Shown here: positions 1 through 8,600 of the stretch, one piece after another | How the letters are laid out: each line of letters starts with the position of its first letter | Position numbering within the stretch: position 1 is the first letter of the stretch | Source of the DNA: Nocardia australiensis | GTDB taxonomy: Bacteria; Actinomycetota; Actinomycetes; Mycobacteriales; Mycobacteriaceae | DNA: 64,000 bases | Direction: 5' to 3' | NCBI RefSeq assembly: GCF_020733705.1 | Contig: NZ_JAJFZM010000002.1 | Location: 124,001-188,000, forward strand | Program-made: the position numbers and the translations under genes | Notes under the pieces: model-generated | Seen by the model: the letters and a program-made list of their open reading frames with translations, nothing else | Told to the model about the DNA's origin: nothing | The model's database searches: none

Positions 1-264
1 GATATGACGCGCCACATTGAAATTCGGATCGTCCTCCCACGCCGGTGCGGCCAGATCCAACGGTGTGCGCCGGACCCGCTGTCGTAGGCGGGTGTTGTGT
101 GCCAGCCGTTCAGTCAGCGCCCCGGTGAATTCGGCTCGTTTCGGTACCGCACCGGAAATGATTGCGACCGCGCCGATTCCGAGGCTGATATGCCGGTCGG
201 AATCCTCGAGTTCGATGAATCCCGAATCCAGCGGGCGTAATTCGGTCATGTTAGGTCCCGTCAT
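1..264 (-). CDS. WS/DGAT (wax ester synthase / diacylglycerol acyltransferase), N-terminal part, cut by window edge
   Basis: Reading from ATG at 264 the frame is open to the window edge (88 codons). The start LDSGFIELEDSDRHISLGIG and the later EDDPNFNVARHI fit the N-terminus of actinobacterial WS/DGAT enzymes such as Tgs1 (Rv3130c), which make triacylglycerol or wax esters from acyl-CoA at the membrane. The catalytic HHxxxDG motif would lie beyond the edge, so activity cannot be judged. Its ATG overlaps the stop of the upstream Rv1733c-like gene by four bases (ATGA), so the two are probably translated together. A second ATG at 249 is possible. In M. tuberculosis tgs1 is a DosR-regulon gene, which fits the surroundings. 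Confidence 0.85.
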   Translation of the reverse strand, partial: MTGPNMTELRPLDSGFIELEDSDRHISLGIGAVAIISGAVPKRAEFTGALTERLAHNTRLRQRVRRTPLDLAAPAWEDDPNFNVARHI

Positions 265-860
265 GAATCCTGTCCGACCGGGCGGCTCATCCCGCGCCAT
301 TCCCGGTCCAGCGCCGCATAGCGGGCGGTGCGCAGTAACCGGCCGGTGCCGTAGCCCAAAAGGATCGCGCCACTCCAGATCACGACGAGCACCGTCGTGC
401 CGATGCCGACGCCACTGTCGGCGGCGTTGATAGAACGCACCGGTGGGGTGGTCGCGTTGCCAGCGCCGTCGAGCCACACTCGGATCTCCTCGCCCGTCGC
501 GGACTTGCCGGGCACCTCGGTGGTCGTCGTCCCGGAGCGGCCGTTCTGATCCCAACGCACGGTCGCTTCGAATCGTTGGGTGGTCGCCCCGTAGGCATCT
601 GCCATCACGATCCGCTCCGGTTCCGTCGTGATTGTCGCGGGCACAGCGACTTTCGTCGCATTCTCGACTCGGATCCGGTTCGCGGCGGCGGTGTAGCCCG
701 CAGTGCCCGCCGCGGCCGCGACCGGCACTGCGACGAGCATGACAACGATCGCGAACAGCCACACCAATGCCTCGACTCGGTCCGATACCCGCATCAGTGA
801 ACTGGTGCGCCACGGTCGTCGCCGCCACAATCGGGTCGGTAAGGACGGGTACTCCGACAT
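261..860 (-). CDS. Rv1733c-family membrane protein
   Basis: The 199-residue product has an arginine-rich start, a first membrane segment (about residues 32-55, ending in small residues VPVAAAAGTAG), a central soluble part with RFEATVRWDQNG and a VPGKSATGEEIRVW strand region, a second hydrophobic segment (GTTVLVVIWSGAILLGYG) and the tail LDREWRGMSRP. This layout is that of Rv1733c, a DosR-regulon membrane protein and T-cell antigen of unknown function. ATG 860 was chosen because GAGGTG lies 8 bases before it; an upstream in-frame ATG at 923 has no such support. The ribosome site contains the stop of the preceding ORF. Related copies occur at 62396 and, truncated, at 10250. Confidence 0.85.
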   Translation of the reverse strand: MSEYPSLPTRLWRRRPWRTSSLMRVSDRVEALVWLFAIVVMLVAVPVAAAAGTAGYTAAANRIRVENATKVAVPATITTEPERIVMADAYGATTQRFEATVRWDQNGRSGTTTTEVPGKSATGEEIRVWLDGAGNATTPPVRSINAADSGVGIGTTVLVVIWSGAILLGYGTGRLLRTARYAALDREWRGMSRPVGQDS

Positions 861-865
861 TGTGA

Positions 866-1225
866 TCACCTCGCACCCTGTGTCGTGCTGTCCGCCTCGG
901 ATATCGGTTTCGCTCCCGGGCACGGACGCGATAGCCCATACCGCACTATGGCGAAGCTCAGTACGTAGGCGCCGGTAAAAGTCAACTGATAGATCGCTGT
1001 CGCGTCCTCACGTTCCAGCGAATCAGGTAGTGCGCGATACCACCGGCCATCGATCCACACCGACAGTGGCCAGGGGGTAGCGATATGATGACCCGAACGC
1101 CGCGCTTGATATCGCAGCTGGCACAGGTTGTGCCGCAGTCCGTGGGCAAACGGGGAGCGCAGTGCCGACGACATCACCGATGAGCCGAATCCCGGCGCCT
1201 GGTATCGAGTCGTGGCGATCGTCAT
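866..1225 (-). CDS. Hypothetical protein upstream of Rv1733c-like gene
   Basis: A 119-residue ORF with the high third-position GC of real genes here. I recognise no family. The first half is basic with Cys and His (LRHNLCQLRYQARRSGHH), followed by a WIDGRWYRAL stretch and one hydrophobic segment (YQLTFTGAYVLSFAIV). Its stop codon lies inside the ribosome-binding site of the next gene, so it looks like the first gene of the operon hypothetical, Rv1733c-like, WS/DGAT. A possible DosR-like site lies 37-50 bases upstream of the start. Confidence 0.5.
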   Translation of the reverse strand: MTIATTRYQAPGFGSSVMSSALRSPFAHGLRHNLCQLRYQARRSGHHIATPWPLSVWIDGRWYRALPDSLEREDATAIYQLTFTGAYVLSFAIVRYGLSRPCPGAKPISEADSTTQGAR

Positions 1226-1261
1226 TTACCAATCGTTACGCCATAGCATGGTGCGGCGACA

Positions 1262-1275
1262 GGACCGAATGGCAC
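1262..1275 (-). promoter_or_regulatory. Possible DosR-like site for the 866-1225 operon
   Basis: Read on the minus strand: GTGCCATTCGGTCC. It fits the core GGGACTTTnGnCCC at 10 of 14 positions (the two n count as matches) and lies upstream of a three-gene dormancy-type operon. Weak on its own. Confidence 0.3.
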
Positions 1276-1505
1276 CGACTCCGCAGCCGTTATCCCCTAA
1301 GAATTGCGCCGCCGGTCACGGGACCGGACCGCACGATCCAGGGGCTTGAAGCGACGCCACGGGGCCGTCGGTCTCACCCGGCATCCCGGAGGTCTGCTAC
1401 CTGATGGATCCGCACTCATTACGGAGGCCATGAGAGGGGCGGATCCCGACAAGTTGTGCGGCTACTCCGTGATACACCCGGCGACCAGGCCGGGCGGCGG
1501 CGTGC

Positions 1506-2300
1506 TTACACGCCGGAGATATCGCGCCGATCGAATATCGGCAAGGCGACCAGTAGACACCCGATTCCTACGAGCGCGAGCCACAAATACGCCAGCGGCA
1601 GACCCGCGCCCAGCGGCCCACCGTCGATCGCCTGGTGGAACGGTGACCACGGTCCGTATGGTCGCACCGCCGCGACCAGCTTGCTCGTCATGTACAGCAC
1701 ATAGGCGGCGACCGCGAGCACCGCCGCGGCGACCGATGCCATAGACCGCCGCCCCGTCGCCGCACCGACCGCCGCGGCGAGCAACCCGAACTCGATGCCG
1801 AGCAGCGCCATCGACACCGCCCCCGTCGCGGCCGCGCCGATCGACACCCCGAGTCCGAAGATCGCCGAGGCCACTACGGTCGAACCGAACAGCACAATGC
1901 CGAGCGCCCCCACCGACGCGATCACCACGGCCGCTTGCTCGAGCGTCAACCGAATCGGTGAAACCCCGTTGACCAGAAGCACTTCCAGCGTGCCACGTTC
2001 CTCTTCACCGGCGATGCCACGCGCCCCGCGGCCGATGGCGAACACGAGGAACAGGATCGGCAGCAATATGCTGAACAGTTCGCCGTTCAGAAATCCGGTG
2101 CCGGTGAAGAATTGGTCCAAGTTGAACAGTTTGCGAATTGGCTCCGGGTAATTCGTCAAGAACCCCCGGACACCGGACATATTCGAAAACGACGGCCAGA
2201 CGGCGGATTCCAACATCACCAGCGTGACGATGCCGATGCTCCAGCCGATCAGCCCGCGCCGTTGATCGCGCAGACATTTCGTGAATACGGTGCGCAACAT
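1506..2300 (-). CDS. ABC-2 type transporter permease
   Basis: A 264-residue integral membrane protein with about six hydrophobic segments. The N-terminal MLRTVFTKCLRDQRRGLIGWSIG and the central EEERGTLEVLLVNGVSPIRL segment are typical of ABC-2 permeases of the antibiotic or lipid exporter class. The start lies six bases after the stop of the ATPase gene, so the two form one transporter, probably (ATPase)2(permease)2. The substrate cannot be deduced. An Acg-like nitroreductase is the first gene of the same run, which may link export to redox stress. Confidence 0.85.
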   Translation of the reverse strand: MLRTVFTKCLRDQRRGLIGWSIGIVTLVMLESAVWPSFSNMSGVRGFLTNYPEPIRKLFNLDQFFTGTGFLNGELFSILLPILFLVFAIGRGARGIAGEEERGTLEVLLVNGVSPIRLTLEQAAVVIASVGALGIVLFGSTVVASAIFGLGVSIGAAATGAVSMALLGIEFGLLAAAVGAATGRRSMASVAAAVLAVAAYVLYMTSKLVAAVRPYGPWSPFHQAIDGGPLGAGLPLAYLWLALVGIGCLLVALPIFDRRDISGV

Positions 2301-2306
2301 GGTGTT

Positions 2307-3197
2307 TCAATCCTTTCCGTAGTAGGCGAGGAAGATTTCCTCGAGATCCGGCTCGCGACTGACGATGTCGGTGACGTCATACGGTGCGACCGCACGCAAC
2401 AGGTCCGCGGTCGACCCTTCGATCTCGATATGCACGGCCTTGGTGTGGAGCCGTACCGTCCGCACCCCGTCGATATGGCGCAGGGTGGCGAGATCCGGTG
2501 GTGTGCCTGCGAAGACAAGGTCGATTCGCCGCAGCAGGCGCGCGGTGAGGTCGGCGATCGCACGCGCCTCCACAAGCCGTCCTTGCCGCAGGATCCCGAC
2601 GGTATCGGCCACCTCTTGAACCTCCGACAGCACATGCGAGGACAGAAAAACCGTCCGTCCCTCGTTCCTGACCTCGCGCAACAGGGTGTGGAATTCGTGC
2701 TGGACCAGCGGATCCAGGCCTGCGGTGGGTTCGTCGAGGATGAGCAGGTCGGGTTCGGCCATGAACGCCTGGACGATCCCGACTTTCTGTCGGTTGCCGT
2801 GTGACAGCGCACCGATCCGTGTCGAGGTATCCAATCCGAGGCGTTCCGCGAGGTGATCACGCACCTTCCGGTCGACGCTGCCGCGCAGGTGCGCGAGATA
2901 GCTCAGGTACTGCTCGGCCGTCAGATCCGGGTAGGCGACGAATTCGCCCGGGAGATAGCCGATCCGGCGTTGAGCCGCAGCCCGATTCCGTACTGTGTCC
3001 GCGCCGCCGATCGCTGCCGTCCCGCGCGTCGGTCGCAACAGACCCGCCAATATCCGGATGGTGGTCGTCTTACCCGCGCCATTGGGGCCGAGGTAACCGA
3101 AGATGACTCCGGCCGGGACTTCGAGGTCCAGGTCCACCAGCGCCGACTGGTTGCCGTAGCGCTTGGTCAAATCCGTGGTTCGGATGGCCGGCGGCAT
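2307..3197 (-). CDS. ABC transporter ATP-binding protein
   Basis: The 296-residue cytoplasmic ATPase shows Walker A GPNGAGKTT (about residues 38-46), a signature-like LSHGNRQKVGIVQAF, Walker B LLILDEPTAGLDP and an H-loop in SSHVLSEVQEV. A C-terminal extension of about 85 residues is usual for exporters of this group. ATG 3197 was chosen because GAAGAGG lies shortly before it; the ORF extends upstream into the nitroreductase gene without support. It pairs with the permease at 1506-2300. Confidence 0.9.
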   Translation of the reverse strand: MPPAIRTTDLTKRYGNQSALVDLDLEVPAGVIFGYLGPNGAGKTTTIRILAGLLRPTRGTAAIGGADTVRNRAAAQRRIGYLPGEFVAYPDLTAEQYLSYLAHLRGSVDRKVRDHLAERLGLDTSTRIGALSHGNRQKVGIVQAFMAEPDLLILDEPTAGLDPLVQHEFHTLLREVRNEGRTVFLSSHVLSEVQEVADTVGILRQGRLVEARAIADLTARLLRRIDLVFAGTPPDLATLRHIDGVRTVRLHTKAVHIEIEGSTADLLRAVAPYDVTDIVSREPDLEEIFLAYYGKD

Positions 3198-3222
3198 GGG
3201 TACCTCTTCGATCGGGACCCGC

Positions 3223-4194
3223 CTACAGCGGGCGCACCACGTTATCCAGTGGGCGTCGCGGGGTGAGTGGTACCTGTGCGGCACTTGTCGCGGCCCAGCC
3301 GATTCGAACGATCAGCTGTGGGAAACCGCTGTCGGACAAGACATCCGCGCGCACCAGGTCGCGAGTGTCCGGCAATTCCATTGGTTCGGTGAGCGGGCAG
3401 GTGGCCAACCCGAATGTGGTGGCGGCCAATAGCACCGCGCTGGTGGCCTCGCCCGCACGCAACCGGGACAGCGGATCGTCGGCGCCGGTGTGCACCAGCA
3501 GCAGCACGCCGCGGTCATCGAGATCGTGGATTACCGCCTCGGTCAGCTCGGGACTGCGGAATTCGCGGGTCAGTGGATCCGTCGCGGTGACAGCGTCACG
3601 GGCGGGTACGCCCTCGGGCGTGACATGCCGCCCGCTCCACAGCGCAAGTTCGGTCTGGTACCTCGCGTCGTCACGATGCAGGCGGGCGGCATCCTGAAAT
3701 GCCTGTACCAGCCGCGTCCGGGTGCCACCGCCCGCGATCTCGTGAACCAGCGCACCCTCCGCAGTCCCCGCCTCGATGATGTGCCGAGTATGTGTGGGCG
3801 GGACCTCCCATGAGGTCACGCGCCGCCGATCGGTGCGGCGACGGGTGATGGCTCTCGCCGTCGCGATGACGTCGGAGGTGGGCGTGGTCGCGGTGAATTC
3901 GATGGATGCGAGGTGTTGCTGCTCGGCCGGGTTCGGGAACCGGTGTACCACCGTATGCCAACCGAACGACCTCGCCGCCACTCGGAAATGATGCAGCGCC
4001 GCCCCGCAGCTGAGCAGCAGATCTCGCCGATCCGGGTCGGCCAGCGGCAGCTGTCGAGTGTCGTCGGCGTACAGGTGCACCGTGCGGTCACCAATTCGCC
4101 ACTGCCACGGCTGAGTGTTGTGTACCGACGGCGCGCGCACAGCCAGCGCCAGCGCGGACCGCACGGTATCGGGATCGGGATGTGCTTGGGCCAT
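3223..4194 (-). CDS. Acg-family nitroreductase-like protein
   Basis: The 323-residue protein begins with the family mark LAVRAPSVHNTQPWQWRI and ends with FPQLIVRIGWA...LTPRRPLDNVV. It belongs to the Acg/Rv3131/Rv2032 family, double nitroreductase folds found in the mycobacterial DosR regulon. Acg binds FMN but hides its substrate site, so members may store flavin rather than reduce nitro compounds. The gene ends 25 bases before the ABC ATPase and probably leads that operon. I see no convincing DosR-like site in the 150 bases upstream. A second intact copy is at 49713-50702 and a remnant at about 16651-16860. Confidence 0.88.
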   Translation of the reverse strand: MAQAHPDPDTVRSALALAVRAPSVHNTQPWQWRIGDRTVHLYADDTRQLPLADPDRRDLLLSCGAALHHFRVAARSFGWHTVVHRFPNPAEQQHLASIEFTATTPTSDVIATARAITRRRTDRRRVTSWEVPPTHTRHIIEAGTAEGALVHEIAGGGTRTRLVQAFQDAARLHRDDARYQTELALWSGRHVTPEGVPARDAVTATDPLTREFRSPELTEAVIHDLDDRGVLLLVHTGADDPLSRLRAGEATSAVLLAATTFGLATCPLTEPMELPDTRDLVRADVLSDSGFPQLIVRIGWAATSAAQVPLTPRRPLDNVVRPL

Positions 4195-4338
4195 TGCCTT
4201 TCCTTAACTAGTGGCCATGACTTCCTGGCGGACAGATGCTGATCCCACTCTCTGTTGCGGGCCTGGTCGCCGAATAGGGGAATTAGTTCCTGCGGCCAGG
4301 TCTTTCGACCTCTCCCACTGGTACGCCAGGATCGGATT

Positions 4339-4797
4339 ATGTCGAAGGATGCGGTAGACCTTGTCGCGAAGTTGTAGTTGTTCTCCGAGCACTGGTCACC
4401 AAAGGTTGTGGCTCGGCTCAACGACTACGGGATCAAAGTCGTCAAACTCGAAGGTGAGTTCGTGTGGCACAAGCATGATGCAACCGATGAGCTCTTCTTT
4501 GTGGTCGAGGGCGAACTGACTATTCGGATGCGTGACGGCGACGTCCGAGTGCGGCCAGGCCAGTTGTTCGTGGTGCCCAGGGGTGTCGAACACTGCCTTG
4601 TGGCTGAAGGGGAGGTGCACGCGATGCTGATCGAACCCGCGGGCGTTCAGAACACCGGCGGTGCTGGTGGCCCGCTGACTGCAGAGTACGACGACTCACT
4701 CGCCTGGCAAGAGGAAGCTTCACGCTGCTTCTGCCCTGACGCGATCCCGGTAGGGCTGCTTGGTTTTGAGCATCGCGTAGAGGACGTCGCAGCGTAG
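4339..4797 (+). pseudogene. Cupin-domain protein with in-frame stop and replaced C-terminus
   Basis: From ATG 4339 the frame reads MSKDAVDLVAKL, then TAG at 4375-4377, then LFSEHWSPKVVARLNDYGIK and a complete small cupin core (WHKHDATDELFFVVEGEL, RPGQLFVVPRGVEHCLVAEGE) with metal-site-like histidines and glutamates. Intact relatives run through this point, so the TAG looks like a nonsense change; a TTG restart at 4378 could still give a nearly complete cupin. From about codon 125 the frame runs antisense into the IS110 remnant, so the natural C-terminus is lost. I call it a pseudogene with possible residual expression. Confidence 0.6.
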
Positions 4798-5282
4798 TCG
4801 AGCCAGGCAGATCAGGGCGGCGTTGTGTTTCTTGCCTTCGGCGCGTTTGCGTTCGTAGTAGGTGCGCGAGGCTGTGTCGTGCAGCGCGGCGAACGCGGAC
4901 AGGAACAGCGCCCGTTTGAGTTTGATCAGCGAGCATCTCCTCGATATCGGCGGCGACTTAGTGCGGATGCCTTCCGGTCCGCCGCAGCGGGACAGGATTT
5001 CCAGCACAGCCGGGTGGGCGACGCGGGGCCCGAGGACGCGTTCGAGGGCGGGGTGGATGCTGGTGAGCAGCCCGCGGATGCGGTTGCTGGTGCGGGTCGC
5101 TTCACCGGCGAGGTCGTCGTCGAACCCGACCAGCACACCGAGCTCGGTGAGGGTTTCATCACCGGTGTCCACGCGGCGCAGGGTGTGGGGCATGGTGCTG
5201 GTGGCGTCGGCGATGATGTGGGCGTCGCGGGCGTCGGTTTTGGTACATCGATGCCGCAGAACACGGTATATGCTTGTGCCAC
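4720..5282 (-). pseudogene. IS110-family transposase remnant with internal deletions
   Basis: The minus strand begins MAQAYTVFCGIDV (N-terminal DEDD-domain start) at 5282. It then jumps to TKTDARDAHIIADA in another frame, losing roughly 50 codons. It continues through TLRRVDTGDETLTELGVLVGF and ALERVLGPRVAHPAVLEIL, and jumps again near CGGPEGIR to LKRALFLSAFAALHD and NAALICLARLRCDVLYAML. These are the conserved IS110/IS1111 segments in order, with at least two deletions. No terminal repeats are expected for this family and none was seen. The element abuts and has disrupted the cupin gene. Confidence 0.8.
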
Positions 5283-5650
5283 TTACTGTTTCCTCATCGG
5301 GTTCGAAGCGCTGCGGCGGTCGCCGATCGAGGCGTCAACGCCCGGCACCCACGTTGCGAAGAGACCTGTGTATCGGCCCTGTCCCCATCAGCGGTCCGTC
5401 GACGCCACCAGGTACCCGGCGACACCCCCGGATCATGAGTGCGGAAGTCATACCGGCCTGGCGACCGTGGACCCGGTATCGGGCCCACGAACAAGGTAAC
5501 GGGGGAGATCAGGGTCCAAAGCCCTCACCGGCATGGTTCCCCTGTCACCGGGTGACGGATGGGTACGTCCTCTAGATCGGCACCACAGGTAGGGACTTGT
5601 GGACCTTGCCGGGCCGGTGCGCCGGGGAGCACGCTGGGTCAGTGCAGGCT
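5283..5650. other. Intergenic region between IS110 remnant and OtsB1-type gene
   Basis: I see no coding sequence here. It holds a possible DosR-like site (5512-5525) and probably the leader of the large trehalose gene. Confidence 0.4.
5512..5525 (-). promoter_or_regulatory. Possible DosR-like site upstream of otsB1
   Basis: Minus-strand reading AGGGCTTTGGACCC, 12 of 14 to the DosR core. It lies 126-139 bases before ATG 5651, or 72-85 before the alternative TTG start at 5597. The second spacing equals the common spacing in this window. Confidence 0.45.
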
Positions 5651-8600
5651 ATGCAACCGTCGGGGCCAGTGATCGATGCTCGTCATTTCGATGCGGTGGT
5701 ATTCGATATGGACGGCGTCCTCACCGATACGGCCGCGATCCACGCCTCCGCGTGGACAGAGATATTCGATCGGTTTCTCGAGGCTCGAACCCCACGTCCG
5801 GGTGAGAATTGCGCGCGATTCACCGAGTCCGACTACGAAGACCATGTCGACGGCAAGCCCCGCTACGACGGTGTCGCGGATTTCCTTGCCGCGCGTGGAA
5901 TTTCGATACCGCGCGGGCTGGCCTCGGACTCCGGTGACACGACGACGATCTGCGGCCTGGGTAACGGGAAGGACGAGCTGTTTCTCGGCCGGATCGCCGA
6001 GGGCGATGTGCCGGTGTTCGACACCACGGTCGCATTGGTACGGCAGTTGCGCGCCGCGGGCGTGCGGACGGCGGTGTTCTCCGCCAGCCGCAACGCCGCA
6101 TACGTGCTCGATGCCGCGGGCATCGGTGACCTGTTCGCGGTCCGGATCGACGGGATCGTGGCCGAAGAACTCGGATTGGCGGGCAAACCGGATCCGGCGA
6201 CGTTGACCTGCGCCGTGGCTCGCCTCGGTGTTGAACCCGAGCGGACCGCTGTGGTCGAAGATGCCGAGGCGGGGGTCGCCGCCGGACGTCGGGGCGGGTT
6301 CGGTCTGGTCATCGGCATCGACCGGACCGGGCAACCGGGTCGCCTGCTGCGATCGGGGGCCGATGTTGTCATCGATGACGCCGCCGAGGTCCGGGTGCGC
6401 AGTGGCTTCCGGCGGATGTCGGAAGTCGCCGACGCATCGGCCTGCTGGACGTCGATCGCCGACGTCGTAGAGGACCAACAGGTGGCCGTGCTGCTGGATT
6501 TCGACGGCACCTTGTCCGAAATCGTCGCCGACCCAGCCGCAGCGGTTCCTGTCAAGGGAGTCCGGGAGACGTTGGCCAGGCTCGCCGCATGCTGCCCGGT
6601 CGCGATTCTCAGCGGCCGCGATCTCACCGATCTGCGGGATCGCGTCGCAGTGGCGGGGATCTGGTACGCGGGTAGCCATGGGTTCGAGCTGATCGCACCC
6701 GACGGCACCACCCATGTTCACGACGCGGGCCCGAAAGCGGAGCAGGCGCTGAGCCGGGCCGCTGACGAACTGGCCGACGGGCTCGGTGCGATCCCCGGAG
6801 TCCTGATCGAACACAAGCATTTCGCGGTTGCCGTTCATCACCGCAATGTCGCCGACGGGTCGGTCGCGACGGTCGTCGCCGCGGTCCACGAGGTGGCCCG
6901 TGCCCATGGGCTGCGGGTTACCGGCGGCCGTAAGGTCACCGAGCTGCGCCCGGACATGGACTGGGACAAAGGACGAGCTCTGAGCTGGATCCTGGATCTC
7001 ATCGCGCATCCTGCTGTCCCGATCTATCTGGGTGACGATCTGACCGACGAGGACGCTTTCGACGCGATCGACGTCGCGGGCATCCCGATCGTGGTCCGCC
7101 ACGACGATATGGGGGATCGTCGGACCGCGGCCCGCTTCGCGCTCGACGGCCCGACTCGCGCCGGGGAACTGCTGGGGCGGGTGGCCGATCTGCTTACCGG
7201 CGAAAGCGTCTGGGCGGCAGCAAGTTCCTGGCTGTTCACCTATAACGGATACGATCCGGCGACCGAGAAACTGCGCGAAGCGCTGGGCGCGGTCGGTAAC
7301 GGCTACGTCGTTTCCCGGGCCTGCGCGCCCGAATCCCGTGCAGGCGACCACCACTACCCGGGCACCTACATCGCCGGGATCTACAACCGGCTCACTGACC
7401 AGATCTCCGGTCGCACGGTCGACAACGAGAGCCTGGTGAACCTGCCGAACTGGTTGCCGCTCACCTGGCGTCGGCCCGACAGTGAGTGGTTCGACATCGA
7501 CGCGGTCGAATTGCTCGACTACACCCAAGAATTCGACCTCCTCCGGGCGGTACTCAGCCGACGGCTACGCTACCGCGACGGCGCGGGCCGAATCACCGCT
7601 GTGACGCAGCAGCGCTTTGCCGCGATGCACTCGCCGCACGCATGCGCCCTGCGCACCACGATCGTCGCCGAGAACTGGTCCGGTCCGCTGATAATCCGCT
7701 CCGGAATCGACACCGCGGTGCGCAATACCGGGGTCGAGCGATACCGCGAGCTGTCGAGCGAACATCTGGTCGAGCTGCGAACATCCACACCCGCTCCGGG
7801 CACCGCACTGGCTGTAATGCAGACCAATCAATCGCTGCTGCCCCTCGCCGTCGCCACCCACACCGCGATCGTCGTCGGCGGTGCGCGCGAGCACCCGCAT
7901 TCCGATGTGGTCGATACTGCCGGCGTGATCGGCCACGACATCCGACTGCGGGCCGAAACCGGGATCGAGATCGTCATCGACAAAACGGCGACGCTGTTCA
8001 CCGGCCGCGACCGCGCCATCTCGTCCCCCGGCGAGGCGGCGCAGCGGTTGCTCGGCGATCTCTCCGGCTTCGAGGTCCTGCTGGCAGGGCACGTCGAGGC
8101 GTGGGAACATATCTGGCGGCGATTGCGTATCGATCTCGACGGCAGCGAAGACGCCGTGCGGGCCCTACGCCTGCACGTGCTCCATCTGGTGCAGACCCTG
8201 TCGGTGCACACCGCGGACCTGGATGCCGGGGTTCCGGCGCGGGGCCTGCACGGTGAGGCATACCGCGGGCACGTCTTCTGGGACGAACTGTTCGTGTTGC
8301 CGGTGGTCAGCCTGCGGATGCCGCAGCTGTCGCGGGAGTTGCTGCGGTATCGCTTTCGTCGGCTGCCCGAAGCCCGCAGGGCCGCACATGATCTCCAGTG
8401 TCGCGGTGCGCTGTTTCCCTGGCAGTCGGGCAGCGGCGGGCGCGAGGAAAGCCAGCGGCTGCACCTGAATCCGCGATCGGGGCACTGGAATCCGGACCCC
8501 AGCGCGCGGGCACATCACGCCGGGCTCGCGGTGGCCTACAACGTGTGGCATTTCTATCAGGCCACCGGTGATCATACGTTCCTCGCCGACTACGGCGCCG

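Noticed and set aside
17..430. Plus-strand ORF of 137 codons at the left edge
   Set aside because: It lies antisense to the WS/DGAT and Rv1733c-like genes, is rich in Arg/Ser/Pro and has no recognisable domain.
5639..7528. 629-codon minus ORF inside the OtsB1-type gene
   Set aside because: Antisense shadow typical of GC-rich DNA; the plus strand encodes clear HAD, phosphatase and GH65 motifs.
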